A DNA stretch of 64,000 nt from NCBI GenBank assembly GCA_033557465.1, contig CM066034.1, forward strand, positions 417,734,159 through 417,798,158, given 5' to 3'. The DNA is from Ichthyophis bannanicus (taxonomy: Eukaryota > Chordata > Amphibia > Gymnophiona > Ichthyophiidae). A program made the translations under genes and the position numbers. Under the pieces are notes generated by a model. It was not told where the DNA came from and ran no database searches. It saw only the letters and a list, made by a program, of their open reading frames with translations. This document shows, piece after piece, positions 21,150-30,830 of the stretch. The stretch's first letter is position 1, and every line of letters starts with the position of its first letter.

Positions 21150-22160
21150 TGGTGGGAGGGGGGTTAGGACTGGTAATGGGCTATGGGGGGGGGGGAAGGC
21201 TAGGACTGGTAATGGCCTATGAGGGGGGTAACTGAAAATGGGGTGATGGGGGTAACACTGAAAATGGGGTGATGGGGGGTTAGTACTGGTAATGACCTAT
21301 GAGGGGGTAACTGAAAATGGGGTGATGGGGGTAACACTGAAAATGAGGTGATGGGGGGGTAGTACTGGTAATGGCGAATGAGGGGGTAAATGAAAATGGG
21401 GTGATGGTGGGGGTAACACTGAAAATGAGGTGATGGGGGGGGGGGGTTAGTACTGGTAATGGCCTATGAGGGGGAAACGGAAAATGGGGTGATGGGGGTA
21501 ACACTCAAAAAGTGGTGAGGGGGGGGTAGTACTGGTAATGGCCTATGAGGGGGCAACTGAAAATGGGGTGATGGGGGTAACACTGAAAATGGGGTGATGG
21601 GGGGGGGGTAGTACTGGTAATGGCCTATGAGGGGGTAACTGAAAATGGGGTGATGGGGGTAACACTGAAAATGAGGTGATGGGGGGGGTTAGTACTGGTA
21701 ATGGCCTATGAGGGGGTAACTGAAAATGGGGTGATGGGGGTAACACTGAAAATGGGGTGATGGGGGTAACACTGAAAATGGGGTGATGGGGGGGTAGTAC
21801 TGGTAATGGCCTATGAGGGGTAACTGAAAATGGGGTGATGGGGGTAACACTGAAAATGAGGTGATGGGGGGGGGGGTTAGGACTGGTAATGGGCTATGAG
21901 GGGTAAGACTGGAAGTGGGCTATGGGGGGTTAGGACTGGTAATCGGCTATGGGGGGGCTAGGACTGATAATAGGCTGGGGGGTCTGCTAGGACTGGAAAT
22001 GGGCTGAGTGGAAGGGGGGCTTGAACTGCAAATGGCTGATGGGGAGGGGGGCTTGGAATGGAAATGGGCTGTGAGGGGAGGGAGCTAGCACTGGAAATGG
22101 GCTGATGGGGGGGGAGCTACGATTGGAAATGGGCTGATGGGGGGCTAGGACTGAAAATGG
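21150..22160. repeat. G-rich minisatellite inside the hAT
   Basis: A unit of roughly 75-80 bp, made of GGCCTATGAGGGGGTAACTG, AAAATGGGGTGATGGGGGTA and AACACTGAAAATG followed by TTAGTACTGGTAAT, repeats about nine times with length variation in the G runs. A more degenerate GGACTGGAAATGGGCTGATG series continues to about 22160. The plus strand has many runs of 4-10 G, so G-quadruplex formation is plausible. Confidence 0.9.
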
Positions 22161-23200
22161 GCTGATGCAGTGACTAGAAGGGAGGGGTGCTGTGTGGGAC
22201 TGGAACTAGAAGGGAGCTGATGTTGGGGGAGGATTAGAATGGGATGGAGCTGGGAGAGTGAAATGGAGAGGGGAAAATATTTTGTGTGGGAGGGAAGACA
22301 AATCTACAATTGGCCAGGTAAGTGGGGATTGAGGATGGAGGGGTAAAATTTGAGTGGATGAAAATAGGAATGAGGAAAGAGCAAAAGGAGAAAGATTAAT
22401 ATGTTAAAGCAGATGTAGAGGGAGAATGGAAAAAGCTAGAAGAGAGAAGGACAAATGGACAGCAGACGATGGAGAGTTAGCAGAAGGCACGAAGAAACCA
22501 GAAGAAAGTGGCTGGAACTGAAAAAAAATGCACAAAAGGTAGAAAAATATCTTTATTTTGAATTTATTAACTGGAATATGTCAGTTCTGGGAAATGTGCA
22601 TCAATAACGCCTGCGCTTTGTTTAGTACAAGAGGAAATTAATTTATAGTTTTATTTCTACAGTGTTGTTGTACATTCCAAGTTTGGCTTTTGGGGGGTCC
22701 CAGTTTAAATTGTCTTGTTTCTAAATTTGGTTCCTTGTTTGGTGATGGTGTATTCTGCATGTGTAACTGAGCTGAGGTATTCTGTTTATGTAATTCCTAT
22801 TTGACATTGCTACTTGTTCTCTGTCCCCAGTAGGTCATGTATTGTTATTCTCTGAAATGTATTGATTTAATATTTGCAGTGTTGCCTTTTGATAGGTAGG
22901 GTATGGTGCTTTGTGAGTCCTGGTAGTGCTGTTAGGATATGGCGGGTTTGCTATGGGTTCTAAATGGGCAGTGTTTGTTTGTAGTAGTTCCTAATGTGCC
23001 TGGCGGCTGCCACTGGATTATAGTAATGTAGAAATCTTTTAGTCTTTCTTTATTCATGCACTCATTAAGAGGCATGTTTACTAAAAGTTAGGGTATGGTA
23101 ACATTATGCAAATATTTATGCAAATGAGGTCCCTTATGCAAATGAGGTCCCACGTCTCATGCGGCCCCCGGGTTATTTTACAAGTCCTCATTTGGCCCTC
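22161..23200. other. Unique interior and right arm of the hAT
   Basis: This is purine-rich then AT-rich sequence without open frames longer than chance. A short direct repeat (ATGCAAATGAGGTCCC) occurs near 23127-23155, close to the right terminus. Confidence 0.5.
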
Positions 23201-23226
23201 AAAGCAATTTGAGTTTGAGACCCCTG

Positions 23227-24015
23227 CAGTAGAGGGTGGGGTGGCCCTGAAGGACTACAGGACTGGAAGTTGGAGTCCTTGTTGAAACAGGCCTTTGATA
23301 CTAGCGCTCTGACACTGCAGTCTTCCATTTGCCTCGATCTGATGGCTGCAGGCATTCGCAGCAGGTGAAGCAGAAAAGGCATCCGGTTAAGAAGAAGCCA
23401 AGCTAGAGTCAGCGGCAGCGTACATGGTGGATGCCTGCTATGATATAGTGTGGGTGATGGCCAAAATAATGGCTTCAATTATTGCAGCTCGGAGGTTTCT
23501 TTGGCTATGCAGTTGGGCTGCAAATGTTTTATCCAAGACCCATCTTAGCAAGCTGCCATAAATGGAAATCCCTTTGGGGAGGCCTTGGATAAACTCTTTA
23601 AGGATTTAGGTGATACCAAAGGTAGGTGTCTGCCTGAGGATCGTCCGAAGTGTCCCAAGCAGATGACGCCTCAGCGGGGCCAGCCTAGAGAGTTCAGGTG
23701 TTTTTGGCCCGGGTGATTTTTTGTCCTTTCAACGGGGACATTTCAGCAGTCGGGGACCAGGTTTTTGAGGCTTCAGAGGAGCCAGCAGGGGTTTCTTTCT
23801 GTCCTCACAGGCAATAGGCAAGAAGCCGCAATGAAGCCAGGGCAGCCCAGGTGGAGGTGGCAGTAGGCAGTCGGTTACAAGGGTTATATACCACCTAGGC
23901 CGCGATCACTTCCGACCAATGGGTTCTGAAGATCATTCAGTGAGGATATGTCCTGGAATTTGCTTAACCCCTGTCCAACACCTTTGTACAATCCCCGTGC
24001 CAGGCCCAGGCAAAT
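23227..24015 (+). pseudogene. DIRS-like gag, right part
   Basis: The frame resumes directly after the hAT with VEGGVALKDYRTGSW and later EEAKLESAAAYMVDACYD and ARRFLWLCSW, which match the middle of DIRS Gag, then RGKPF-type sequences with stops. Together with 20567-20761 it shows that the hAT split a single gag gene. Several in-frame stops and frameshifts are present. Confidence 0.7.
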
Positions 24016-25021
24016 GCCAGAGCAGTGTCAGACACCTTGCACCAGTTGCTCAAATTGCAGGCAATAGTGCCGGTGCTGGTGGAACAACGTGGCTGCAGTA
24101 GGTACTCGATTTATTTTGTATTAACAAAGAAAGACGGCTTCTTTCAGCCCATCTTGGATCTCAAACATATAAACAGAGCACTGAAGGTGCCAAATTTTCA
24201 GATGGAGAAACTGAGCTCGGTTATGCTGGTGGTGAGACAAGGGGAGTTTCTCTCGGCTCTGGATCTCACGGAAGCTTATCTACATATTCCGATTCATCCG
24301 GCTCATTAGTGGTTCTTGCGGTTTGCAGTGCCTGAGGGGCACTTCTAGTTTCAGGTTTTGCCCTTCTGCCTCGCCACTGCGCCATGGACATTCACGAAGT
24401 TCATGGTGATAGTAGCAACGGTGTTGAGGTGAGAGGGGATTTTGGTGCATCCCTACCTGGATGATTGGCTTATCTAAGCAAAATTAGAATAGATGGTGCT
24501 GGTGGCCACAGCTTGGGTGGTGCATGTTCTCCAGGAGCTTGGCTGGTTAGTCAACCTCACCAAGAGTCAGCTACAGCTGGTGCAGTGGTTGTTGTATTTG
24601 GGCGAAGAGTTCAAAATGAGGGAGGGAAGGGTTTTCCTTCCTTTGGACCACATCCAAAAGATACAGCTGCAGGTGGTCAGTTTCTGGAGACAGTTTAGCC
24701 CACCTACAGCTGTTGGGGTCCATGACGGCAGCATTGGACGTCGTGCCATGGGCTCGCATGCATATGCGACCTCTGCAGCAGGCCCTCTTGACCCACTGGT
24801 CCCCCCAGGTGCAGGAGATGTCCACCAGGCTGCAGTGTCCATATCAGGTGCGGCTGAGCCTTGACTGATGGTTGGACAACTATCATCTGTGGGGGTATCA
24901 TTGGAACAGCCACAGTGGGTGATTCTCACAACGGATGCCAGTCTGGCTGGCTGGGGGGGCACACTGTCAGGGGCAGGTCACCTAGGGCTGGTGGTCCGTG
25001 CAGGAGAGCGCGTAGTTGATT
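24016..25021 (+). pseudogene. DIRS-like reverse transcriptase and start of RNase H
   Basis: The RT is recognisable by YSIYFVLTKKDGFFQPILDL, GEFLSALDLTEAYLHIPI and the catalytic YLDDWL at about 24454-24471, the DIRS form of the YxDD box. A stop interrupts the frame just after HIPIHPAH and another follows YLDDWLI. Connection sequences (LGWLVNLTKSQLQLVQ) follow, then RNase H beginning near 24920 with TTDASLAGWGAH. The L1 then interrupts it at 25021/25022. DIRS elements copy RNA to circular DNA and integrate with a tyrosine recombinase. This copy is decayed. Confidence 0.85.
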
Positions 25022-25156
25022 TTTTTTTTTAATTGATATTTTTTACCTTTTACAACAACACATGAAATACAATTACAAAAACGTCATCCAACAAAACTGA
25101 ACAACCGTACCAGACTACCCCCTCCCCGACACCCTGCAAGCCCACCCCAAAACTAT

Positions 25157-28100
25157 TTAGCCACTATCACTAATACCAGCAAATAAGTCCAGAGCAGCCC
25201 ATTTATTTCCTGATACCGCCCTCCCTCTGGAGCATGAAAATTTATCTTGCGCTTTCTCAAATTTACAGTATAAACACACTTGATTCCACCATGTCTGCCA
25301 GTTTAAACTCGTTGGGTCTTTCCATTTGGTTAGGATAAGCTTTATGGCTACCGCCAGCATAAAGTTCAAGACGAAAAAATGCTTCTTAGGCAGCATTGGA
25401 ATTCCCGCCAGTGATCTTAGCCCCACTATGCTCCAAGATAGAGGAAGGGAGATGTTAAGCACTTCTTGTATTCTTCTCCAAACTGGAACCCAAAATCCTT
25501 GAATGCTCGGGCAATCCAGGAACATATGTTTCAGGGTGCCGAAATCTCCCTGGCAGGTCCAGCATCTCGGGGACAAGTCTTTGCTCCACTTAGCCAACTT
25601 TACCGGGGTAATATATGCCCTGTGCGCAAAAAAAACCATAGACTGAGTAAGCGCTGCCGATCGAGATACCCGAACTATTGGACTCCAAAAACAAGTCCAA
25701 TCTGGCCGAGCTAGCTTGGCACCGGTCTCTTCTTCCCAGAGCTTCTGCAATCCCCTCAGCGAAGCCGAGCCGCTACTCCTGAAAAAGGAGTACATTCCAG
25801 ATATACCCCCCTTCTTGGCACTCACATCCGTCGTTATCTTTTCCAAGAGCCAGGTATCCTGATAGTCAGCAGGCTTCTTCTTTAAACTGCCGATGCAATG
25901 CTTTAATTGAAGCCATTGAAAGTAACACTTTGATGGAATCCCGAAGTCCTTTTGCAGCGCACTAAATGGCTTCCATCTATCCTCTTCAAACAGTTGCCCC
26001 ACCGCCCAGACACCACATTTCTGCCACTCAGCCCAGGCAATAGAAGACTTGTTAATCTTTAGCAAGGGGTTGTACCATAAAGGTAGCTGGCGTGAGAAAA
26101 AGTTATCACTCGCCTGTGACTGAAGGAGACTCTGAAACGCTCTCTGGGTAGAGATGATAACACGCCCAACCTTGGATGCTTCAGGACACTTCATTCCCAT
26201 CATCAAGTGCGTCGAATAAGGTAAAGCCAATCGAATCTCTAATTCAAGCCAAATAGGCCTCTGCGATAACACGGCCCCATCAGACCAGAAAGCGCCTTGT
26301 TTGAGAATCGCTGCCATGTGATACCACTGGAAATCTGGGAAGTGGACTCCCCCCTCAGATTTACTTGCTTTTAGCTTCTTCAGGGCAATCCTAGGAGTTT
26401 TCCCATTCCATAAAAAGGACACAAGGATACGCTCCACCTCTTTATACACTGCTACAGGAAACAACACAGGAATCATCCCCAATATATAGTTTATTTTGGG
26501 CATCACCGTCATCTTAATAGACTCCAATCGCCCCCACCATGACAAATGGAGAGGGGACCAGTGCAAAGTGAAGGTCCGGGCAATCTCTCTTATCCGTTCC
26601 ATATTTACTCGTAAAGTTTCATCCAGTGGCGCCCCATACTGGACTCCCAGATATTTTATAAACGAGGGCTCCCATTGAAAGGAGTATTGCTGCACCATGG
26701 CTTTATTTGCACACTGGTTCAAAGGAAAAGCCACTGATTTAGTCCAGTTTACTTTATACCCAGATAACCGGGAGTAATTATCAATCAACTGGAACAGAGA
26801 GTTAATTGCTGACGGCTGCAGGAAAAACAGTAGATCGTCAGCATAGGCAGATAACTTGATATGGAGGTCTGCGATGCTGATACCCTGAATCTCCGCTGTC
26901 TGCCGTACAAATAGCATTAACGGTTCTAGAGCCAGGTTAAACAATAGAGGTGACATCGGACATCCCTGCCAAGTGCCCCTGTGCAGTGGAAAGGGTCGGG
27001 ACAGCACTTGATTGGCAAGTATCCGTGCGGATGGATTAGAGTACAGCACCTGGATCATGAACACAAACTTGTCAGGAAAACCGAACCATTCCAGCACTCG
27101 AAACAGGAAGGGCCATTCCAGCCTATCAAAGGCCTTTTCAGCATCCAGTGATAGGCCAATAATCGGTGAGTCAGCCCGCTCTGCTATCTCTAGCAGGTTG
27201 CAAAGTAACCACGCATTATGTGCTGTAGATCTTCCACTAACAAATCCACATTGATCCGGATGTATGAGTAGATGAAGAACTTTACTTAAACGGTTAGCCA
27301 ACAGCGAGGAGTACACTTTGTAGTCCGCGTTTAAAAGAGAGATAGGCCTGTAACTACCCACCAACTTCGGGTCTTTCCCAGGCTTTTCCAGGACCACTAT
27401 TGTAGCCTCCGCAAAGGCCCCAGTACAGCTATCAAGATCTCGAAGTTGCTGATAGTACGTCAACAGGTGGGGAAGAAGGTCCTTTGCAAACATCTGGTAG
27501 AATTCCACAGGTATGCCATCTGGTCCCGCAGCTTTTCCAGTCTTCATTTTTGCCAGGGCTTCCATCACCTCTTCTCTCTCCAAGTCTCTACTTAAGAGCG
27601 CTTTCTGTTCCACATCCAAACAAGGGTGCTCTATTTGATCCAAAAAACTACCCATACCAGCCTCATTCCGTGGGGCTTCCGAAGTGTACAATTGCTCATA
27701 AAATTTACTGAAAGCTTCGGCAATATCCCGGTTTTCCTTCAGGGGGCCACGACTATCATCCTGAAGGGCTATAATATGGGATTTGCCGTACCTGGGCCGC
27801 AATCTGGTGGCCAGTAACTTACCGGCCCGGTTCATCTTCGTGTAGTAGCTGGCTTGTTGATCAAAGGAGATCTGCTCTACTTCCCTACTTAATATCGAAT
27901 TATATTGGAAGCGAAGTTTCTGTAAATGGAGAGTTGCTTGAGCGTTCGATTGTTTCTGCAGAATCCGTTCTCCCGCCCTTATCTGCTGGTCCAGGGCTGA
28001 GAGCTCATATTTTGCTTTCCTCCTGGCAGCGATGGTGAAGCTGGTAATCTTCGCCCTCAAGGAAGCCTTGAAAGCTTCCCACCATGCCCAAAGGGGCGTA

Positions 28101-28936
28101 TCGCCAGGCTTATTTAATTCAAAGAAATCCGTAATAGCTTGTTGAATGAACACTTTAAAGGAATCCTCCGCCAGGAGAGCTCTAGGAAAGAACCACCCAC
28201 AGGTCTTGTCAGTGTCCTGCGACTTCTCCATCTCCAAAATAATTGCTGCATGATCCGAAATATGAGTACTCAGTATATCTGCGCTTCTAATCTCCTTAGC
28301 TATCACTCTGGACACCAGGAAGAAGTCGATCCGAGAATATGATCCATGTGGATGAGAGAAGAAAGTAAAGTCACTTTCAGTTGGATGAAGCAATCTCCAA
28401 ATGTCAACCAGCCCAACATCTTTCATAACTGACATCAGCACCTCCAACGCTCTACATTTCTTATTGACTCTACAGGGCTTACAGTCACTTAATTGATCCA
28501 GGACCATGTTAAAGTCCCCTCCAGCGATAGTAGGCAGCCCAGAGAATTCTTGGAATACTTCCGCAAGCTTCTGGAAAAAATTGGGAGAGTCACAGTTGGG
28601 TGCATAAACAGTAATTAGCGCCAAACTCCTATTCTCTACTACAGCATGGACCGCCGCCCACCTTCCTTCAGGGTCCGCTCTGGTGGCCTGCAGACAAACC
28701 TTGAGCGATTTCCTAACTAGGATCGCCACTCCATTTTTCTTCCCTAAGGCAGGGGCATGTACCGCCAGACTGAATTTCTCCTGTTCTAACTTCAATGCCT
28801 CCTTCGTGAGCAGGTGTGTTTCTTGTAACATCACAATGTCCGCTCCCTGCTTCTGACAGTACAACAGAATCTTCTTGCGCTTGGCCGGATGATTAATACC
28901 TTTTACATTCAAGGACAACACCTTAAGAGGAGACAT
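25157..28936 (-). CDS. L1 ORF2: endonuclease and reverse transcriptase, intact
   Basis: This is a 1259-residue protein, the usual length for L1 ORF2p. An AP-like endonuclease occupies about residues 1-240: Asn10 in LSLN, Glu39 in LQETHL, the GGDFN block near 140, SRIDFFLVS and SDHAAII. The RT domain covers about 450-760, with KTGKAAGPDGIPVEFYQ, QCGFVSGRSTAHN, LSLDAEKAFDRLEW, GTWQGCPMSPLLFNLALEPL and catalytic YADD at residues 698-701. Near the C-terminus CWTCQGDFGTLKHMFLDC matches the cysteine-histidine motif of the family. It nicks DNA and primes cDNA synthesis at the target. No stop or frameshift was seen. Whether it groups with vertebrate L1 or with Tx1-type L1 needs a tree. Confidence 0.95.
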   Translation of the reverse strand: MSPLKVLSLNVKGINHPAKRKKILLYCQKQGADIVMLQETHLLTKEALKLEQEKFSLAVHAPALGKKNGVAILVRKSLKVCLQATRADPEGRWAAVHAVVENRSLALITVYAPNCDSPNFFQKLAEVFQEFSGLPTIAGGDFNMVLDQLSDCKPCRVNKKCRALEVLMSVMKDVGLVDIWRLLHPTESDFTFFSHPHGSYSRIDFFLVSRVIAKEIRSADILSTHISDHAAIILEMEKSQDTDKTCGWFFPRALLAEDSFKVFIQQAITDFFELNKPGDTPLWAWWEAFKASLRAKITSFTIAARRKAKYELSALDQQIRAGERILQKQSNAQATLHLQKLRFQYNSILSREVEQISFDQQASYYTKMNRAGKLLATRLRPRYGKSHIIALQDDSRGPLKENRDIAEAFSKFYEQLYTSEAPRNEAGMGSFLDQIEHPCLDVEQKALLSRDLEREEVMEALAKMKTGKAAGPDGIPVEFYQMFAKDLLPHLLTYYQQLRDLDSCTGAFAEATIVVLEKPGKDPKLVGSYRPISLLNADYKVYSSLLANRLSKVLHLLIHPDQCGFVSGRSTAHNAWLLCNLLEIAERADSPIIGLSLDAEKAFDRLEWPFLFRVLEWFGFPDKFVFMIQVLYSNPSARILANQVLSRPFPLHRGTWQGCPMSPLLFNLALEPLMLFVRQTAEIQGISIADLHIKLSAYADDLLFFLQPSAINSLFQLIDNYSRLSGYKVNWTKSVAFPLNQCANKAMVQQYSFQWEPSFIKYLGVQYGAPLDETLRVNMERIREIARTFTLHWSPLHLSWWGRLESIKMTVMPKINYILGMIPVLFPVAVYKEVERILVSFLWNGKTPRIALKKLKASKSEGGVHFPDFQWYHMAAILKQGAFWSDGAVLSQRPIWLELEIRLALPYSTHLMMGMKCPEASKVGRVIISTQRAFQSLLQSQASDNFFSRQLPLWYNPLLKINKSSIAWAEWQKCGVWAVGQLFEEDRWKPFSALQKDFGIPSKCYFQWLQLKHCIGSLKKKPADYQDTWLLEKITTDVSAKKGGISGMYSFFRSSGSASLRGLQKLWEEETGAKLARPDWTCFWSPIVRVSRSAALTQSMVFFAHRAYITPVKLAKWSKDLSPRCWTCQGDFGTLKHMFLDCPSIQGFWVPVWRRIQEVLNISLPLSWSIVGLRSLAGIPMLPKKHFFVLNFMLAVAIKLILTKWKDPTSLNWQTWWNQVCLYCKFEKAQDKFSCSRGRAVSGNKWAALDLFAGISDSG

Positions 28937-29482
28937 AGATGAAGGCTTCGGACTCTGTTTACCCCGGGCCTGCTCTGGACAAACAATACAGGAGCTGTAT
29001 TATTCCAGTGGCTATCTAAGAGGGGCTTGCAAGGCGTCTGGTACTTCCCCGCTACAGCATTAGCAACAAAACATGGGTGAACCAGCATGTTATCAGCCTG
29101 GCCACCATGACTCCCAGCATTCCTACCAAAGTCATATACGTCAGTAGGTATACTTGATCCCACCCAAACTTATCCAAGAAAATTGCCACCCTCCCAATCT
29201 GGAACACCATTCTGCCTGAAAGACAGTACTGTACACATTAGTATGTCGCAACAGAGCTCTCCCACAATCCATCCCGCCCCCCCCCCCCCACTCCCTTAAG
29301 TTGCCTCCATCAAACACTTTGTGAACAAATGCAGAGACAAACATACTACACATTTTAACCTTTATCTCTATGCGCATAGACCTTTTACCCATTAAAGTAA
29401 CCCGGGTATCTAACATTGCACATAGGAAAGGACACACAGCGACGTCCAGCTGGTTCTTAGAAAGCAGCAATGATCAGCCAGT
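28937..29482 (-). other. L1 inter-ORF spacer
   Basis: This non-coding segment lies between the ORF1 stop and the ORF2 start. It contains a C run at 29278-29289 (a G run on the element strand). ORF2 would be expressed from the bicistronic RNA by reinitiation or an internal entry mechanism; no signal was identified. Confidence 0.6.
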
Positions 29483-30330
29483 TCATTGCATCCGCAGGAC
29501 CTCCTGTTCTTCTATAAAGTGAACCGCTGCTGCAGGGTCATCAAAAGCTCTAGTGCGGTTATCCAAGGTGATCTTGAGCCGCGCGGGATAAAATAACCCA
29601 TACCTTGCTTGAAGGAGCTGCAGCCTGGGCCGCAGTGCCAAAAACTGTTTTCTTCTGTCTACTGTGGCCTTACAGAAGTCCGGAAAGAAGGAAATGTTAT
29701 GACCTTCAAAGGTAATCGCAGAGGCAGTTCTTGCAGCAGACATAATCTGTGAGACAAGCTGATATTTCAACAGGCAGAAAATTATGGGTCTGGTCTGCTG
29801 CTTGCGCGGCCCCGTTTGCGCCGGCACTCTATGCGCACGCTCAATTTCAATCGGGCCTGTCACATTCAGACGCAGCATTTTTGGGATATTCTGACTTAAG
29901 AAAGAAATCATATCAGTCCCTTCGGCCCCCTCTGGCACTCCTAATAAGCGGATATTATTCCTTCTGTGCCTATTACTTAGATCTTCTATAGCCACTTCCA
30001 AGCGTTCAATTTTCTTGTGTGCCTTCTTTAGCTGCAATATCTGCTCCTCGTGCACTTTCAGTGTACCATCGATCTTATCTGTGCGACTCGATAACCTCTC
30101 CATTTGAGACTTCAGATCATGTATCTCAGCCTGTACCTGCGTCAATACTTCTCCATTCGCGGCTACGATCTCCCTTACCGCTCGGATCTCCCCAGAACCT
30201 CCTTCATTGTAGCATCCGATTCCCGAGCGGCCGCCATCTTGTGTGGGGAGAGGGGCTCCAGCTTGCTCCTTTTAGAGCCCGTATTCACACTTGCAGAGAA
30301 CTCCAACTTTGTAGGCTTACTACAGGACAT
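29483..30330 (-). CDS. L1 ORF1 RNA-binding protein (one apparent frameshift)
   Basis: This encodes the ORF1p chaperone that coats L1 RNA. From Met at 30330 the frame begins MSCSKPTKLEF and is basic and Ser-rich up to MKEVLG. A missing base in the CCCC run at 30190-30193 (GGGG on the element strand) shifts the frame, after which EIRAVREIV leads into a heptad-rich coiled coil (about 45-120). The RRM-like domain follows, with RRNNIRLLGVPEGAEG and IEIERAHRV, then the C-terminal domain with FFPDFCKATVDRRKQF and LFYPARLKI. Without the missing base it would be about 282 residues, normal for the family. The homopolymer context makes a sequence error possible. Confidence 0.85.
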
Positions 30331-30474
30331 CTCCCCTATGTCTCCCACGCTCCAGACATCTGTTTAGGCAGCGGAAAGGAGTTTCGGGGATCAAGTATAT
30401 CCTAGGATTGCGCAAGAGTCACCGGAGAAGCGTTCCTATGCAGCCATCCTGCAACGCCGCTGGCTCCGCCCCCC
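30331..30474 (-). promoter_or_regulatory. L1 5' UTR / internal promoter region
   Basis: A short GC-rich leader starts with GGGGCGGAGCCAGCGG. GCAGGATGGCTGC lies near the 5' end and AAGATGGCGGCCG occurs just downstream inside ORF1 (30228-30240 on the minus strand); both resemble YY1 sites, which position L1 transcription starts in mammals. The function here is inferred. Confidence 0.4.
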
Positions 30475-30830
30475 GAGCGCGTAGTTGATTAATCACCTGG
30501 ACATGCGGGCAGTGATGCTAGCCCTGCAGCACTTTCAGTCGGCTCTACACGGAACAGCGATGTGAGTGTTTTTGGACAATGCATTCAATGTAGCATATTA
30601 AACTGTCAAGGGGGCATGGGAAGTGCTGCACTCCTGGAAAAGGTAGAGCTACTGTTGTCGTGGGCAGAGGAGCATCTTGTGGCCCTCTCAGCTGTTGGGG
30701 GCAAGGAGAATGTCCACGCGAACTATCTCAGTCATCATTACTTAGACCAAGGCATATGGGAGCTGAATGTGGCAGTGTTCCACGACCTCACGTGGTGATG
30801 GGGCATTTCAGTGATGGATCTGATGGTGAC
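30475..30830 (+). pseudogene. DIRS-like RNase H, continued after the L1
   Basis: The DIRS frame resumes after the L1 target duplication with decayed RNase H sequence (…LQHFQSALHGTAM-like, EVELLLSWAEEHLVALSAV and NVHANYLSHHYLDQ, the end of the domain). The join confirms that the L1 interrupted an existing DIRS element. Confidence 0.7.

Larger units (their letters stand above)
20762..23226. mobile_element. hAT element inserted in DIRS gag
   Basis: The ends are CAGGGGTCTCAAAC and GTTTGAGACCCCTG, perfect 14-bp inverted repeats. They are flanked by a perfect 8-bp duplication CAGTAGAG (20754-20761 and 23227-23234), so this is a hAT insertion. GCGGCCC motifs lie near both ends. There is no transposase frame; the interior is a GC-rich foldback, a G-rich minisatellite and AT-richer unique sequence, so the element is non-autonomous. 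At 2465 bp it is long for such an element because of the minisatellite. Confidence 0.93.
25022..30474 (-). mobile_element. Full-length L1-clade LINE, recently inserted
   Basis: The element lies on the minus strand and is flanked by a perfect 16-bp duplication GAGCGCGTAGTTGATT (25006-25021 and 30475-30490). Its 3' end is a poly(A) run (T's at 25022-25030) and its 5' end is GGGGCGGAGCCAGCGGCGTT. It has a 5' UTR, ORF1, a spacer of about 550 bp, ORF2 and a short 3' UTR, the standard L1 layout. ORF2 is open throughout and ORF1 has one apparent single-base break. The exact duplication and open ORF2 indicate a young insertion by target-primed reverse transcription into the RNase H part of the DIRS element. 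Confidence 0.95.

Noticed and set aside
21280..21746. Pro/His/Phe-rich minus-strand frames
   Set aside because: Translation of the minisatellite; periodic low-complexity peptide without biological support.
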